DNA of 64,000 nt from Thermohalobaculum sp039026375 (GTDB taxonomy: Bacteria > Pseudomonadota > Alphaproteobacteria > Rhodobacterales > Rhodobacteraceae), in NCBI GenBank assembly GCA_039026375.1, contig JBCCML010000018.1, positions 18,484 to 82,483 of the forward strand. Reading direction: 5' to 3'. The notes beneath the pieces were generated by a model. It did no database searches. It saw nothing but the letters and a program-made list of their open reading frames with translations, and was not told the DNA's origin. Position numbers and translations under genes: made by a program. Shown one piece after another: positions 34,042-42,193 of this stretch. Position 1 is the first letter of the stretch, and every line of letters starts with the position of its first letter.

Positions 34042-35169
34042 ATGCTGACCGAAGAACAGACCCTGATACGCGATACAGCTCGTGACTACGCCCAGACCCG
34101 GCTGGCCCCCACAGCGCAGGCTCGCGAAAAGGCGGGGCGGATAGAGCCAGAGATTGTCAGCGAATTGGGTGAGTTGGGCTTCCTTGGGATGACCATCGAT
34201 CCCGATTGGGGCGGGGCAGGGGCCGACTACACCAGCTACGCCCTGGCTTTGACCGAGATTGCGGCCGGCGATGGCTCTGTGTCCACGATGGTATCGGTCC
34301 ACAATGCACCCGTTTGTGCAGTGCTGGATCGGTTTGGCTCGCCTGACCAGAAGGAGCGCTGGTTGCGGCCTCTCGCAGAGGGTCATCAGATCGGCTCGTT
34401 TGCGCTGACAGAACCGCAAGCGGGATCCGACGCTTCAAACCTTAGGTCAAAGGCCGCGCGCACGAATGAAGGTTATCGGATCAACGGCACCAAGCAGTTC
34501 ATTTCATCTGCGCGGGTTGGCAAGACAACGGTCCTATTCGCCATGACCGATCCTGATCATGGCAAGAAGGGAATGTCTTGCTTTGTCGTCGCCAATGACA
34601 CACCGGGCTTCGATGTGGTGCGTGTCGAGGAAAAACTGGGCCAAAAAGCGTCCGACAGTTGCGCACTAGCCTTCGAAGACATGGATGTCCCGTTTGAGGA
34701 CCGCATCGGCGAAGAGGGCGAGGGCTACCGCATCGCCCTGTCCTCGTTGGAGGCTGGGCGCATCGGTATCGCTGCCCAAGCCACAGGCCTGGCGCAGGCC
34801 GCATATGAGAAAGCCCTGGCCTACGCCAAAGAGCGGACGGCTTTCGGTGGCCCGATCTTTAATCTCCAGGCAGTCCAGTTCCGGCTTGCCGAAATGGCGA
34901 CCCGGCTGGAGGCCGCCCGAGGTCTGCTGCTTAACGCAGCTGCCATGAAAGATCGCGGCGAGCCCTGCCTCAAGGAAGCCTGTATGGCCAAGCTTTTCTG
35001 CGCCGAGGCGGCCGAGAACATTAGTTCTGAGGCGATCCAGGTGCTGGGCGGCTACGGCTATTTGGCCGACTACGAAATCGAGCGGATTTATCGCGATCAA
35101 AAAGTCTGCCAGATCTATGAAGGCACAAACGACATACAGAAGTTGATCATCGCCCGTCAGATCGCATGA
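34042..35169 (+). CDS. Acyl-CoA dehydrogenase
   Basis: 375-residue FAD flavoprotein of fatty-acid or branched-chain acyl-CoA oxidation. It contains FALTEPQAGSDASN, INGTKQFISSA, YAKERTAFGGPIFNLQAVQFRLAEMA and the C-terminal IYRDQKVCQIYEGTNDIQKLIIARQIA, where the Glu of YEGT is the catalytic base in the common subfamily. It probably belongs to short-chain or isobutyryl-type members. AAAGAG precedes the ATG. The stop overlaps the next start (ATGA). Confidence 0.94.
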   Translation: MLTEEQTLIRDTARDYAQTRLAPTAQAREKAGRIEPEIVSELGELGFLGMTIDPDWGGAGADYTSYALALTEIAAGDGSVSTMVSVHNAPVCAVLDRFGSPDQKERWLRPLAEGHQIGSFALTEPQAGSDASNLRSKAARTNEGYRINGTKQFISSARVGKTTVLFAMTDPDHGKKGMSCFVVANDTPGFDVVRVEEKLGQKASDSCALAFEDMDVPFEDRIGEEGEGYRIALSSLEAGRIGIAAQATGLAQAAYEKALAYAKERTAFGGPIFNLQAVQFRLAEMATRLEAARGLLLNAAAMKDRGEPCLKEACMAKLFCAEAAENISSEAIQVLGGYGYLADYEIERIYRDQKVCQIYEGTNDIQKLIIARQIA

Positions 35170-35789
35170 GCGCTGCCTTTCTGCGGTTGTCGGTTGCGGC
35201 ACTGTTGGCCGGCTGTGTTCCGCAAACTGACAAGACAGCTCAGATCCCCGCCGGGCAGCCGACGGTGCCGCGGGGTGTCCCGGTGGGTGCGGACGATATT
35301 GCCAGCCGCTTGGATCAGGACACACTTGATCTGCTGGCGCGAGGTGCGCCCGCAGAGCAGTTCTCAGTCACCGCGCTCGACGGAACGCTTCCGATGGATA
35401 GCGATCTGGTCTGCTTGGCACGGACGGTCTATTTCGAATCGCGCGGGTTGGGGCGAACGGACCAAGCAGCCGTCGCGCATGTGGTCCTGAACCGAGTTCG
35501 CCACCAGGACTATCCTGGAACAATCTGCGACGTGGTGAAGGATGGCGGCGCCGAAAGACCGTGCCAGTTTTCTTGGTACTGCGACGGCCGTTCTGACACC
35601 CCTGGAAATCGCCCTGAGTACGAAGCCGCTATTCGTGTCGCCCACGGCGTGCTCAACGGAGAGATCGATGACCCCACCGATGGGGCGAACATGTTCCACA
35701 ACACGTCGGTCAACCCTCGTTGGGCGCGGGTTGCCGAGTTGAAAACTCGTATTGGGCGGCACTTGTTCTATTACCTGCGCCGCCGCTGA
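35166..35789 (+). CDS. SleB-type cell wall hydrolase lipoprotein
   Basis: 207 residues. The N-terminus has a lipoprotein signal ending in LLAGC. The catalytic Hydrolase_2 region reads LVCLARTVYFESRGLGRTDQAAVAHVVLNRVRHQDYPGTICDVV, with the Glu of the SleB family, then CQFSWYCDGRSDTP and GANMFHNTSVNPRW. The family acts as lytic transglycosylase or amidase on peptidoglycan. Overlap with the acyl-CoA dehydrogenase stop is ATGA, an odd functional pairing. Confidence 0.88.
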   Translation: MSAAFLRLSVAALLAGCVPQTDKTAQIPAGQPTVPRGVPVGADDIASRLDQDTLDLLARGAPAEQFSVTALDGTLPMDSDLVCLARTVYFESRGLGRTDQAAVAHVVLNRVRHQDYPGTICDVVKDGGAERPCQFSWYCDGRSDTPGNRPEYEAAIRVAHGVLNGEIDDPTDGANMFHNTSVNPRWARVAELKTRIGRHLFYYLRRR

Positions 35790-35798
35790 GTGCTGCTG

Positions 35799-36305
35799 TC
35801 AATTTGTGGGCGACACGTCGTTTTCCAAAGCCTTTTGGCGGGCGGCAGCGCGGGCCTCAAACTCTGGAATGCTCACCCACTGCCCTCCATCTTGCAGTTC
35901 TGCCTTCGTCAACAGCCAGTCAGCGCCGTATCTGGTACGCAGGCGCAGCTCGCCCTGATCGCCCACCGCCATTTCCAGCGGGGTGGCAATGACCTCGCTG
36001 AGGCCGAGGGTCAGAACGGCAGCAGCGCCGTAGAAAACAGCGCGCCCGGCATTCGATGCGTCCGACCTACCCTGTGTGAACTTAAAGACGTCATAGCGAT
36101 TGAGCGTAGGCTCGCTGCCCTCGACCGTCACCATCTCGTTTACTGAGGTGACTGGCAGCCCAAACTCCGAAACGACAATGTCGCGATGGGTGCCCACCGT
36201 CAAAATGCTGATATCGCGTTTATCCTCGCCTGACGCTGCCATGTAAGCCGAACAAGCCTGCAGTGACAACGCCGTGATGGCGCACATCAGAACCTTCAAA
36301 TACAT
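35799..36305 (-). CDS. Putative lipoprotein of unknown function
   Basis: 168 residues. MYLKVLMCAITALSLQAC is a lipoprotein signal with Cys 18. The mature part begins SAYMAASGEDKRDISILTVGTHRDIVVSEFGLPVTS, which recalls small outer-membrane SmpA/OmlA-like proteins where G-x-x-R-x-x-V-x-x-x-F/L-G-x-P occurs. A Gly/Ala-rich hydrophobic stretch (AVFYGAAAVLTLGLSEVIATPLE) follows near residue 95. GAGG precedes the ATG. It is convergent with the SleB-type gene. Confidence 0.72.
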   Translation of the reverse strand: MYLKVLMCAITALSLQACSAYMAASGEDKRDISILTVGTHRDIVVSEFGLPVTSVNEMVTVEGSEPTLNRYDVFKFTQGRSDASNAGRAVFYGAAAVLTLGLSEVIATPLEMAVGDQGELRLRTRYGADWLLTKAELQDGGQWVSIPEFEARAAARQKALENDVSPTN

Positions 36306-36365
36306 GCTACCTCAATGCCTTAAGTCGTTTAATCTAGTGCACGATCGAGAGCCTCAATCGCGCGA

Positions 36366-37130
36366 TCAATCCCGGAAGTCTTCGCCGTCACGGTCTAGCA
36401 ATGTCTTGATGTCCGAGAAGAAGCGGTCGGAAAGGTCGCCGAATTCTGAAGTTTCCTGAGCGGTCTTTTCGGCGATCTCGTCGGACAGTATAGCCAACTC
36501 CTGCCCGGTCCAAAGGGACTTGATATACGTCTCGGCCGCCCGCTCGAAGTAATACATACGGTTGAAGCAGTCGGCGACAGTCTCGCCCACGACCATCACG
36601 CCGTGATTACCCATTACGAGGACTTTCTTTGTTCGGTCCGCAAGCGCTGAACAGGCGCGCTCGGCCTCTTCGTCCAGAGCCAAGCCACCATACTCCAGAT
36701 CATAGGCCACCCGGTTGAAGAACATGGCCGCGTTCTGGTCAAGCGGCGGCAGCACTGGGTCCTTCAGACATGCCAGTACTGTTGCATGCACCGAATGGAC
36801 ATGCATCGCGCAGCGCGCATGCGGACACAACCGGTGCAATGCGCCGTGCAGCCCCCAGGCCGTCGGATCGGGCGCTCCCGGTCGCTCCATCGTCGCGGGG
36901 TCATTGGCGTCCAGAAGCAGTAGATCCGACGCTTTGATAAGCGAAAAGTGGACTTGGTTCGGGTTCATCAAGAACTTGGTGCCGTCGTCGCTAACGCTGA
37001 GAGAGAAGTGGTTTGCCACCGACTCATGCATGTTCAGCCGCACCGTCCAACGGAAGGCTGCTGCCAGATCACAGCGTTCCTCGTAGAACGGCAGATTGTC
37101 GTCAGACGGGTGCAGATCGGTCAAAGACAT
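36366..37130 (-). CDS. Class II aldolase/adducin family protein
   Basis: 254 residues. NHFSLSVSDDGTKFLMNPNQVHFSLIKASDLLLLD, the zinc-binding CAMHVHSVHATVLAC with its His pair, and VLVMGNHGVMVVGETVADCFNRMYYFERAAETYI with the third His are all present. The family includes L-fuculose-phosphate aldolase and sugar epimerases; the Glu/His set suggests an active zinc enzyme. GGAG precedes the ATG. It stands alone. Confidence 0.9.
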   Translation of the reverse strand: MSLTDLHPSDDNLPFYEERCDLAAAFRWTVRLNMHESVANHFSLSVSDDGTKFLMNPNQVHFSLIKASDLLLLDANDPATMERPGAPDPTAWGLHGALHRLCPHARCAMHVHSVHATVLACLKDPVLPPLDQNAAMFFNRVAYDLEYGGLALDEEAERACSALADRTKKVLVMGNHGVMVVGETVADCFNRMYYFERAAETYIKSLWTGQELAILSDEIAEKTAQETSEFGDLSDRFFSDIKTLLDRDGEDFRD

Positions 37131-37228
37131 GGCGAACTCCGAGATCGTTGGTTGTTTTCCCCGAGGGTGTGTCGACGGCGCGTTACTTTCAAGCGCACAG
37201 TTCCGCTGGGCGTAAATTCAGCTGCAGT

Positions 37229-37834
37229 TTAGGGCAGCTGAAGCCAAAGAACGTAGGAAAGCATCAAAAGCAAATCCAAGATGCCTAGCGTGTAGGCAAT
37301 GCGAAGGTTTCTGAACTTCTTTCGGAGAACCCGGGCCATTGCCCCATTGGTCTGCGAGATCGACATGATCAGATGGGAGGCTTCAGACGTACGCATGAAT
37401 TCCGCATGCGCCATCGGCTCATATCCTCGCGCGACCAGCGAGGGCCATGAAAAGCGTTCATGTCTTTGGATCTGCTTCGACAACGCTTTGTCGGGGTAGC
37501 GCGGTATCAGAGACGCCATTGCAAAGACTATGGTCAAAACCATCACGGCAAAAAACATGATAGCAAGGACGTCGCCGCCTTGGACCAGCGAGACCTGGAG
37601 CGGTCCGTTCAGGGCGACAAGAACCATCACGGTCATAATGGCTGCGGCCTTCGCATCCGAGAACTGAACTTGAGACACAAGAGAGGCATGTTGGCTGGTC
37701 AGGAATTGCATCCTCAACCTACTGGCATTGTTGACGTCCAGGCCTTCGGTGCCTTCAAGTGCTTCGCTAAGCTCTAGTGCTTCGATGTCGAAGTCGTCGG
37801 CGCCTAGGCGCTTCGTCTGGGTGTCTTCGGGCAT
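37229..37834 (-). CDS. PycTM-like (Pycsar effector family) membrane protein
   Basis: 201 residues. FSDAKAAAIMTVMVLVALNGPLQVSL and DVLAIMFFAVMVLTIVFAMASLIPRYPD are two transmembrane helices beginning with the D-x-K-A signature. The tail has SQTNGAMARVLRKKFRNLRIAYTLGILDLLLMLSYVLWL, with the conserved N and the RKK-x-RNLR-x-A before the last helix. This is the layout of DUF5706/PycTM proteins, effectors opened by cyclic nucleotides in Pycsar defence. No cyclase gene is beside it, so its role here is open. Confidence 0.65.
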   Translation of the reverse strand: MPEDTQTKRLGADDFDIEALELSEALEGTEGLDVNNASRLRMQFLTSQHASLVSQVQFSDAKAAAIMTVMVLVALNGPLQVSLVQGGDVLAIMFFAVMVLTIVFAMASLIPRYPDKALSKQIQRHERFSWPSLVARGYEPMAHAEFMRTSEASHLIMSISQTNGAMARVLRKKFRNLRIAYTLGILDLLLMLSYVLWLQLP

Positions 37835-37948
37835 CCAGTATCTCGCGGCGATCGATTCGGTTGTGGATTAGTCTTCGAAGAAGCCGTCTGGTGCAAGGGA
37901 GGGTTGGGTGACGCAAAAATACCAAGCGATTAGACAAGGGCAGGGGTG

Positions 37949-38920
37949 ATGAGCAGGACACACCGTATCGATGCTCTGCAGTATTGCGCCTGGTCACGCG
38001 AGATTTTCGAAGAGATGCAAGCGGGCGGCTTAGATGCAGTCCACGCGACCATTGCCTACCACGAGGATTTTGCTGAAGTCATCCAACGGCTCAAGGATTG
38101 GGACACGCTCTTTCGCAAGCATCACGATCTGATCTTGCCCGGGCGTTCAGCTTCGGATGTGCGCCGGGCTCGGGCAACCGGACGAGTTGCTGTCTTCTTT
38201 GGCTTTCAAAATCCAGCGCCGATCTCGGCAGATCTGGCCATGCTAGAAATCTGCCATCGACTAGGCGTGCGTTTCATGCAGTTGACTTACAACCTTCAGT
38301 CTCTGTGCGGCGCGGGCTGGCAGGAACCTCAAGACAGCGGTTTGACGCGCTTTGGCCAAGAAGTAATCGCTGAGATGAATCGGCTGGGTATGGTCATCGA
38401 TCTCAGTCATGCAGGCGCAAAGACCGCGATGAGTGCGATCGAAACGTCGAAAAGGCCAGTTGCTGTCACGCATGCGAATCCAAGGTCTTGGCGCAATACG
38501 GGTCGCAATGTCGCCGACGAAATCCTGCAGGCTCTCGCGGAGACCGGAGGCATGCTCGGTCTTTCGCTATATCCACACCATCTCGGTCGGGGGTCGGACA
38601 CTACACTCCAGGACTTTTGCGACATGGCGGCTCGTACTGCCGAGGTTATCGGTCCCCGCCAATTAGGGATCGGTTCTGATCTGTGTCAGGGTCAGTCGGA
38701 TTCGGTCGTTCGTTGGATGCGGGACGGCCGATGGACCTTTGCTACATCTGACGCCGTGTTCCCAAGGCAACCTGACTGGTTCCAGACCAATCGCGATTGG
38801 GACCGAGTAGCTGACGGACTTTGCGGTGCTGGGTTCTCTGCTGAAGAGGTCGCAGGTATCATGGGAGAAAACTGGCTGCGCTTTTGGGAAGCTGCGATGG
38901 AACCCGGGCCGGGTTGTTGA
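37949..38920 (+). CDS. Membrane dipeptidase (M19 renal dipeptidase family)
   Basis: 323 residues. IDALQYCAWSREIFEEMQAGGLDAVHATIAYHED is the N-terminal block. FFGFQNPAPI with LGVRFMQLTYNLQS, the active-site VIDLSHAG, VAVTHANPRSW with its zinc His, and LGIGSDLCQGQ follow. The usual H-x-D near the N-terminus is replaced by D-A-L, so one zinc ligand differs from classical renal dipeptidase. A GTG directly before the ATG is an alternative start. Confidence 0.88.
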   Translation: MSRTHRIDALQYCAWSREIFEEMQAGGLDAVHATIAYHEDFAEVIQRLKDWDTLFRKHHDLILPGRSASDVRRARATGRVAVFFGFQNPAPISADLAMLEICHRLGVRFMQLTYNLQSLCGAGWQEPQDSGLTRFGQEVIAEMNRLGMVIDLSHAGAKTAMSAIETSKRPVAVTHANPRSWRNTGRNVADEILQALAETGGMLGLSLYPHHLGRGSDTTLQDFCDMAARTAEVIGPRQLGIGSDLCQGQSDSVVRWMRDGRWTFATSDAVFPRQPDWFQTNRDWDRVADGLCGAGFSAEEVAGIMGENWLRFWEAAMEPGPGC

Positions 38921-39115
38921 AGGTGACTGTCGGCTATGGTGGTTTTTCGCAGGTCGTAGTTGAGCAAACTGGACTTTGACGCGCCTATGATCAAACCTTC
39001 GCCGACGCCAGCAGCATGAAAGCGCATGCTGCTTGTTGAACGGTGCAACTGGCTCACTAGAGCGAAAACGGGTGATTGAGGCATTGCTAGCCCTTTGTCG
39101 AACGGTGAGATTCTG

Positions 39116-40765
39116 ATGGACGGCGCGCCGACGCCTCTGGCTCTACGCCCACCCGAGACTGTCATGCGTTTGGCGCGCATGGGATCGTTTCACCCGACCC
39201 GTCTCAGCTTCATGCGAATTCTACTTCGCCGTGTCGAAAAAGAGCAGTGGCGAATTGACCGTCCAATTTGGGACATTGATAAATCCGGTGTCGGGCGCGC
39301 AGTCTACAGGGTGTCGACGCCATCAAGGCGCTACAGCCTTGTCGCCTTCGCGCACGACTTGCCAGACCATCTCCGCTCCGATCGCGTGATCGCAGAGGCC
39401 TGGGACGCAACGTTTGTGCTGTTCGACGGCGAACCTTCGCCCGCCGATTTGGATCGGCTAGCGAACGAAGTGCCCCTGCAAGAGGCGGGGCGGATGTCGC
39501 CCACAGAATTGACGCTGAGTCGTGCAAATCGGTCCGCAAGGCTGTTCAGTCACGTGGTCGAAGCCTTGGCAAATAGTCGTCAACCGGCCGCCGACGAGCT
39601 ATTGAGTGTCGGTTATCTAATGCGTACGACCGCCGTCTACGGATCCGGCAAGTTTGGGCTATCCGATCGAGAAGCCTACGCAGATCGGCCCGAACTGGCG
39701 GCACCATTTCAGGCGGAAATGCTGACTGTTTGGCTGATCCGTGCCTTCACCGTCGATATCGTCGAACACTTGGCAAGGACGAGCAATCTGGGTGCTGCCC
39801 GCCTTGCGCCAAAAACGCGTCGGGCATTAGGCGTCGGGAACTCAACCGGTCTGGGGATGGCACCGTTCTTGATCTCGCACCCGGCCTTAGTTCACGCCTG
39901 GATGTCGACGCGAGAGGAGGCACTTTCGCGAGTTCGAGCATTGGCAATTACACCAGACTCATGGGCGGTGTTTCGGCGTGCTGTCAGGTTTGCAAAAGCG
40001 AACGCGGCGAGTTGGTGGTCTGATCATTCCTTGCAACAACGCAAAATCGCTGATTTGCGCATGGATTTGCAGAGCATCGCATCTCAGGAACGCCCCTCAA
40101 ACTGGGATACCTTGTGGCGTTGGGGCGAAGCCACATTGACCCTTGAAGGGCAAGAAGTGCTGTTTGCACTGATGCTGGAACCTCACTGGCAGTTAGTCGA
40201 TGATCTTAGTTCGCACATGTCGGTAGATGAGGAGGCGTCATTCCCCATAGATGCCGACGGTACAACGGGCGCTTTAGCAGCCCTAATTGCTCGCAACTAC
40301 AAGTGGGCTACAGAGACTGATTGGGATCAGGCTGAGGCGACGGCGCGCCTGTGGTATGTGTCCGCCGAGAAACTGGAACCCCGATTGGCCGAACGTGCAG
40401 ATGAGCCCTTGGATTATTTTGAGCAGCCGTTGGGCCCTGCGCGAGATGTTGCTGCATTGGCGGGGAGCCTTATCGAATGGCCGGCCGACACGCCTCTTTC
40501 GAAGTTTCTGCAGTCGATGCCGCAGCATCGGCACGCCGTTCGACGGGTTCAGATTGTTGCTGGTAATCCATACGCAGAAGTGCGTGACAACACGCTGAGC
40601 CAAGAAATGCTGCCTATTGATTTGTTAAGGGCGAAGCTCAGTTTCTTCGGCGCCACACGGTTTGATCCCAAATCAGACCGCTGGGTTCGTATTTCCATGT
40701 TCCAAGGCGCCCCTTTCCCCGACGAAGTTGGACGGCTGCCGATGGATCACTGGATGTACGGTTGA
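39116..40765 (+). CDS. Conserved hypothetical protein, partner of DUF3726
   Basis: 549 residues, soluble, no signal peptide. Recognisable blocks are LARMGSFHPTRLSFMRILLRRVEKEQWRIDRPIWDIDKSGVGRAVYRV near the start, SVGYLMRTTAVYGSGKFGLSDRE, and AARLAPKTRRALGVGNSTGLGMAPFLISHPALVHAW. I recall such proteins beside DUF3726 genes in roseobacters, but not a function. The ATG at 39116 is preferred to a TTG at 39095. Its stop overlaps the DUF3726 start (TTGA), so the two are coupled. Confidence 0.75.
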   Translation: MDGAPTPLALRPPETVMRLARMGSFHPTRLSFMRILLRRVEKEQWRIDRPIWDIDKSGVGRAVYRVSTPSRRYSLVAFAHDLPDHLRSDRVIAEAWDATFVLFDGEPSPADLDRLANEVPLQEAGRMSPTELTLSRANRSARLFSHVVEALANSRQPAADELLSVGYLMRTTAVYGSGKFGLSDREAYADRPELAAPFQAEMLTVWLIRAFTVDIVEHLARTSNLGAARLAPKTRRALGVGNSTGLGMAPFLISHPALVHAWMSTREEALSRVRALAITPDSWAVFRRAVRFAKANAASWWSDHSLQQRKIADLRMDLQSIASQERPSNWDTLWRWGEATLTLEGQEVLFALMLEPHWQLVDDLSSHMSVDEEASFPIDADGTTGALAALIARNYKWATETDWDQAEATARLWYVSAEKLEPRLAERADEPLDYFEQPLGPARDVAALAGSLIEWPADTPLSKFLQSMPQHRHAVRRVQIVAGNPYAEVRDNTLSQEMLPIDLLRAKLSFFGATRFDPKSDRWVRISMFQGAPFPDEVGRLPMDHWMYG

Positions 40766-41319
40766 GCTTTTCGCTCGGAGAGATTTCAGCCCTTATCTTC
40801 AAGGCCGGACGTGGCGCGGGGTTGCAATGGGGTGAAGCGGAGGAGTTGGCGTCGGCTGCTCGCTGGCTCTCCGCGCGCGGCCTCCCGGGACCTGAGGCAG
40901 CCTTGACGCTGCTTGCCACAAACCATGGAGCCTCTGCTTTGTCAGCGGGGATAATGCTGAGCGATGTTGGTCTAGCGGGAGATGTTGAACTCTTCGACGT
41001 TCGGTCGCCGTTGTTGGTTGTTCCTTTTGTCGCGAGAGTCTTAACTCCGGAACAAGGCTGCGATTTTGATGTCAACGGTTCCCTAAGCCACGTTCGATCT
41101 TACGGTGTTGAGTGCGGTAACCCGATGGATTCGTTCGGAGACCTCAAGGTTTCGATGTCGGCGCCGCGTGTCGTGGAAGCCGTTCGATGTGCGAGAGTTG
41201 CCGCTATTTCGACGACAGACTTCCAACGACTTAATGCCTTGGCTGCGCGAACCTATGCGCCAATCAGTGATCATTCACGCCTTGCTGGCGCCGGTGCCGG
41301 ACTGGCAGATCTGGATTAG
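40762..41319 (+). CDS. DUF3726 domain protein
   Basis: 185 residues. SFSLGEISALIFKAGRGAGLQWGEAEELASAARWLSARGLPGPEAAL is the N-terminal signature of DUF3726. The rest is soluble and ends without a recognisable motif. The TTG start overlaps the preceding stop as TTGA and coincides with the family N-terminus. Function unknown; the coupling to the 549-residue gene implies a two-protein system. Confidence 0.78.
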   Translation: MSFSLGEISALIFKAGRGAGLQWGEAEELASAARWLSARGLPGPEAALTLLATNHGASALSAGIMLSDVGLAGDVELFDVRSPLLVVPFVARVLTPEQGCDFDVNGSLSHVRSYGVECGNPMDSFGDLKVSMSAPRVVEAVRCARVAAISTTDFQRLNALAARTYAPISDHSRLAGAGAGLADLD

Positions 41320-41395
41320 CTGACCGCCTTCGAAGTTTCTTTACCTCGACCGAATACCACTTTCATCGCAGCGTTGAGTAATGTGCGAGTAGGTA

Positions 41396-41713
41396 ATGAT
41401 TCAGTCGGAAACGATCCAAGCCGGCATCGTACGGGTGACCTTGCAAGGTCCTCGTTTAGATGCGGCAGTGGCTGACACTATAAAGTCTGAGCTCAAAGGT
41501 CAGATTGATGCCGGCGCACGGCGGTTGGAGGTGGACTTCACAAATGTGCAGTTCATGGACTCCTCGGGCCTTGGTGCGCTTGTCGGCGCGCTGAAGCTCA
41601 TGGGGTCAGGCGGCCAACTGGAAATCGTCAACCCATGCAGCACTGTGATGAAGGTCTTACGCCTGACGCGTATGAACAAAGTCTTCATCGTACGTGAGGG
41701 CCCCGCGGCCTAG
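41396..41713 (+). CDS. STAS-domain anti-sigma factor antagonist
   Basis: 105 residues, one STAS domain. LEVDFTNVQFMDSSGLGALVGALKLMGSGGQLEIVNP contains the phosphorylatable Ser in DSSGLG, as in SpoIIAA/RsbV. Unphosphorylated antagonists bind the RsbW-type kinase and free its target. It is the first gene of a three-gene run with an RsbW-like protein and a hybrid kinase. Confidence 0.92.
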   Translation: MIQSETIQAGIVRVTLQGPRLDAAVADTIKSELKGQIDAGARRLEVDFTNVQFMDSSGLGALVGALKLMGSGGQLEIVNPCSTVMKVLRLTRMNKVFIVREGPAA

Positions 41714-41743
41714 TCTGGCTGCTGAAGGGTGCGGGGGAACGAT

Positions 41744-42193
41744 ATGCACAGAGATACTCTTGGGCCGACCTTGGAACGTCGGCTGGACGGTGGCGCACGG
41801 GCGATGGCGTCTGTTGTGGACGATGTGCTTGCATCTCCTGGTTTGGAAAAACTACTCGTCTCACGTTCACCGGAGGCGCTTGCCCTACTTGGCCTGGCAC
41901 TCAACGAAGTTCTTTACACGCTCGGTGAGTTATCAGGGGAAAAAGGTCTCCAACAAGATGGATCCCTGAGTCTGTGGACAGATACCAGGCTGATAATTTT
42001 CTGTCTGAAATTCAAGGGGCCGGCGTTGCCCGACTGGCTGCTGTCGAATTGGGATCGGGCACAAGAGCCGGCCGTGCTCGCACCACCAAACGACTGCGGT
42101 TGGGGTTGGCTGCTCGTTCGAGAAGCAATCGACTCTGTCTCTCATTACTCCGAGCGTGATCGGCAAATCCTGTATCTGGAGCGTCGCCTATGA
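41744..42193 (+). CDS. RsbW-like anti-sigma / serine kinase-like protein, degenerate ATP site
   Basis: 149 residues. Alignment by eye to RsbW/SpoIIAB places ALNEVLYTLGELSG at the N-box, LSLWTDTRLIIFCLKFKGPALPDW at the G1 region and CGWGWLLVREAIDSVSHYSERDRQILYLERRL at the G2 box and C-terminal strand. The N-box Asn and the G1 Asp are not evident, so ATP binding may be lost. The ATG at 41744 follows GGGGGAA. The position directly after a STAS gene supports the call, and its stop overlaps the kinase ATG. Confidence 0.68.
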   Translation: MHRDTLGPTLERRLDGGARAMASVVDDVLASPGLEKLLVSRSPEALALLGLALNEVLYTLGELSGEKGLQQDGSLSLWTDTRLIIFCLKFKGPALPDWLLSNWDRAQEPAVLAPPNDCGWGWLLVREAIDSVSHYSERDRQILYLERRL

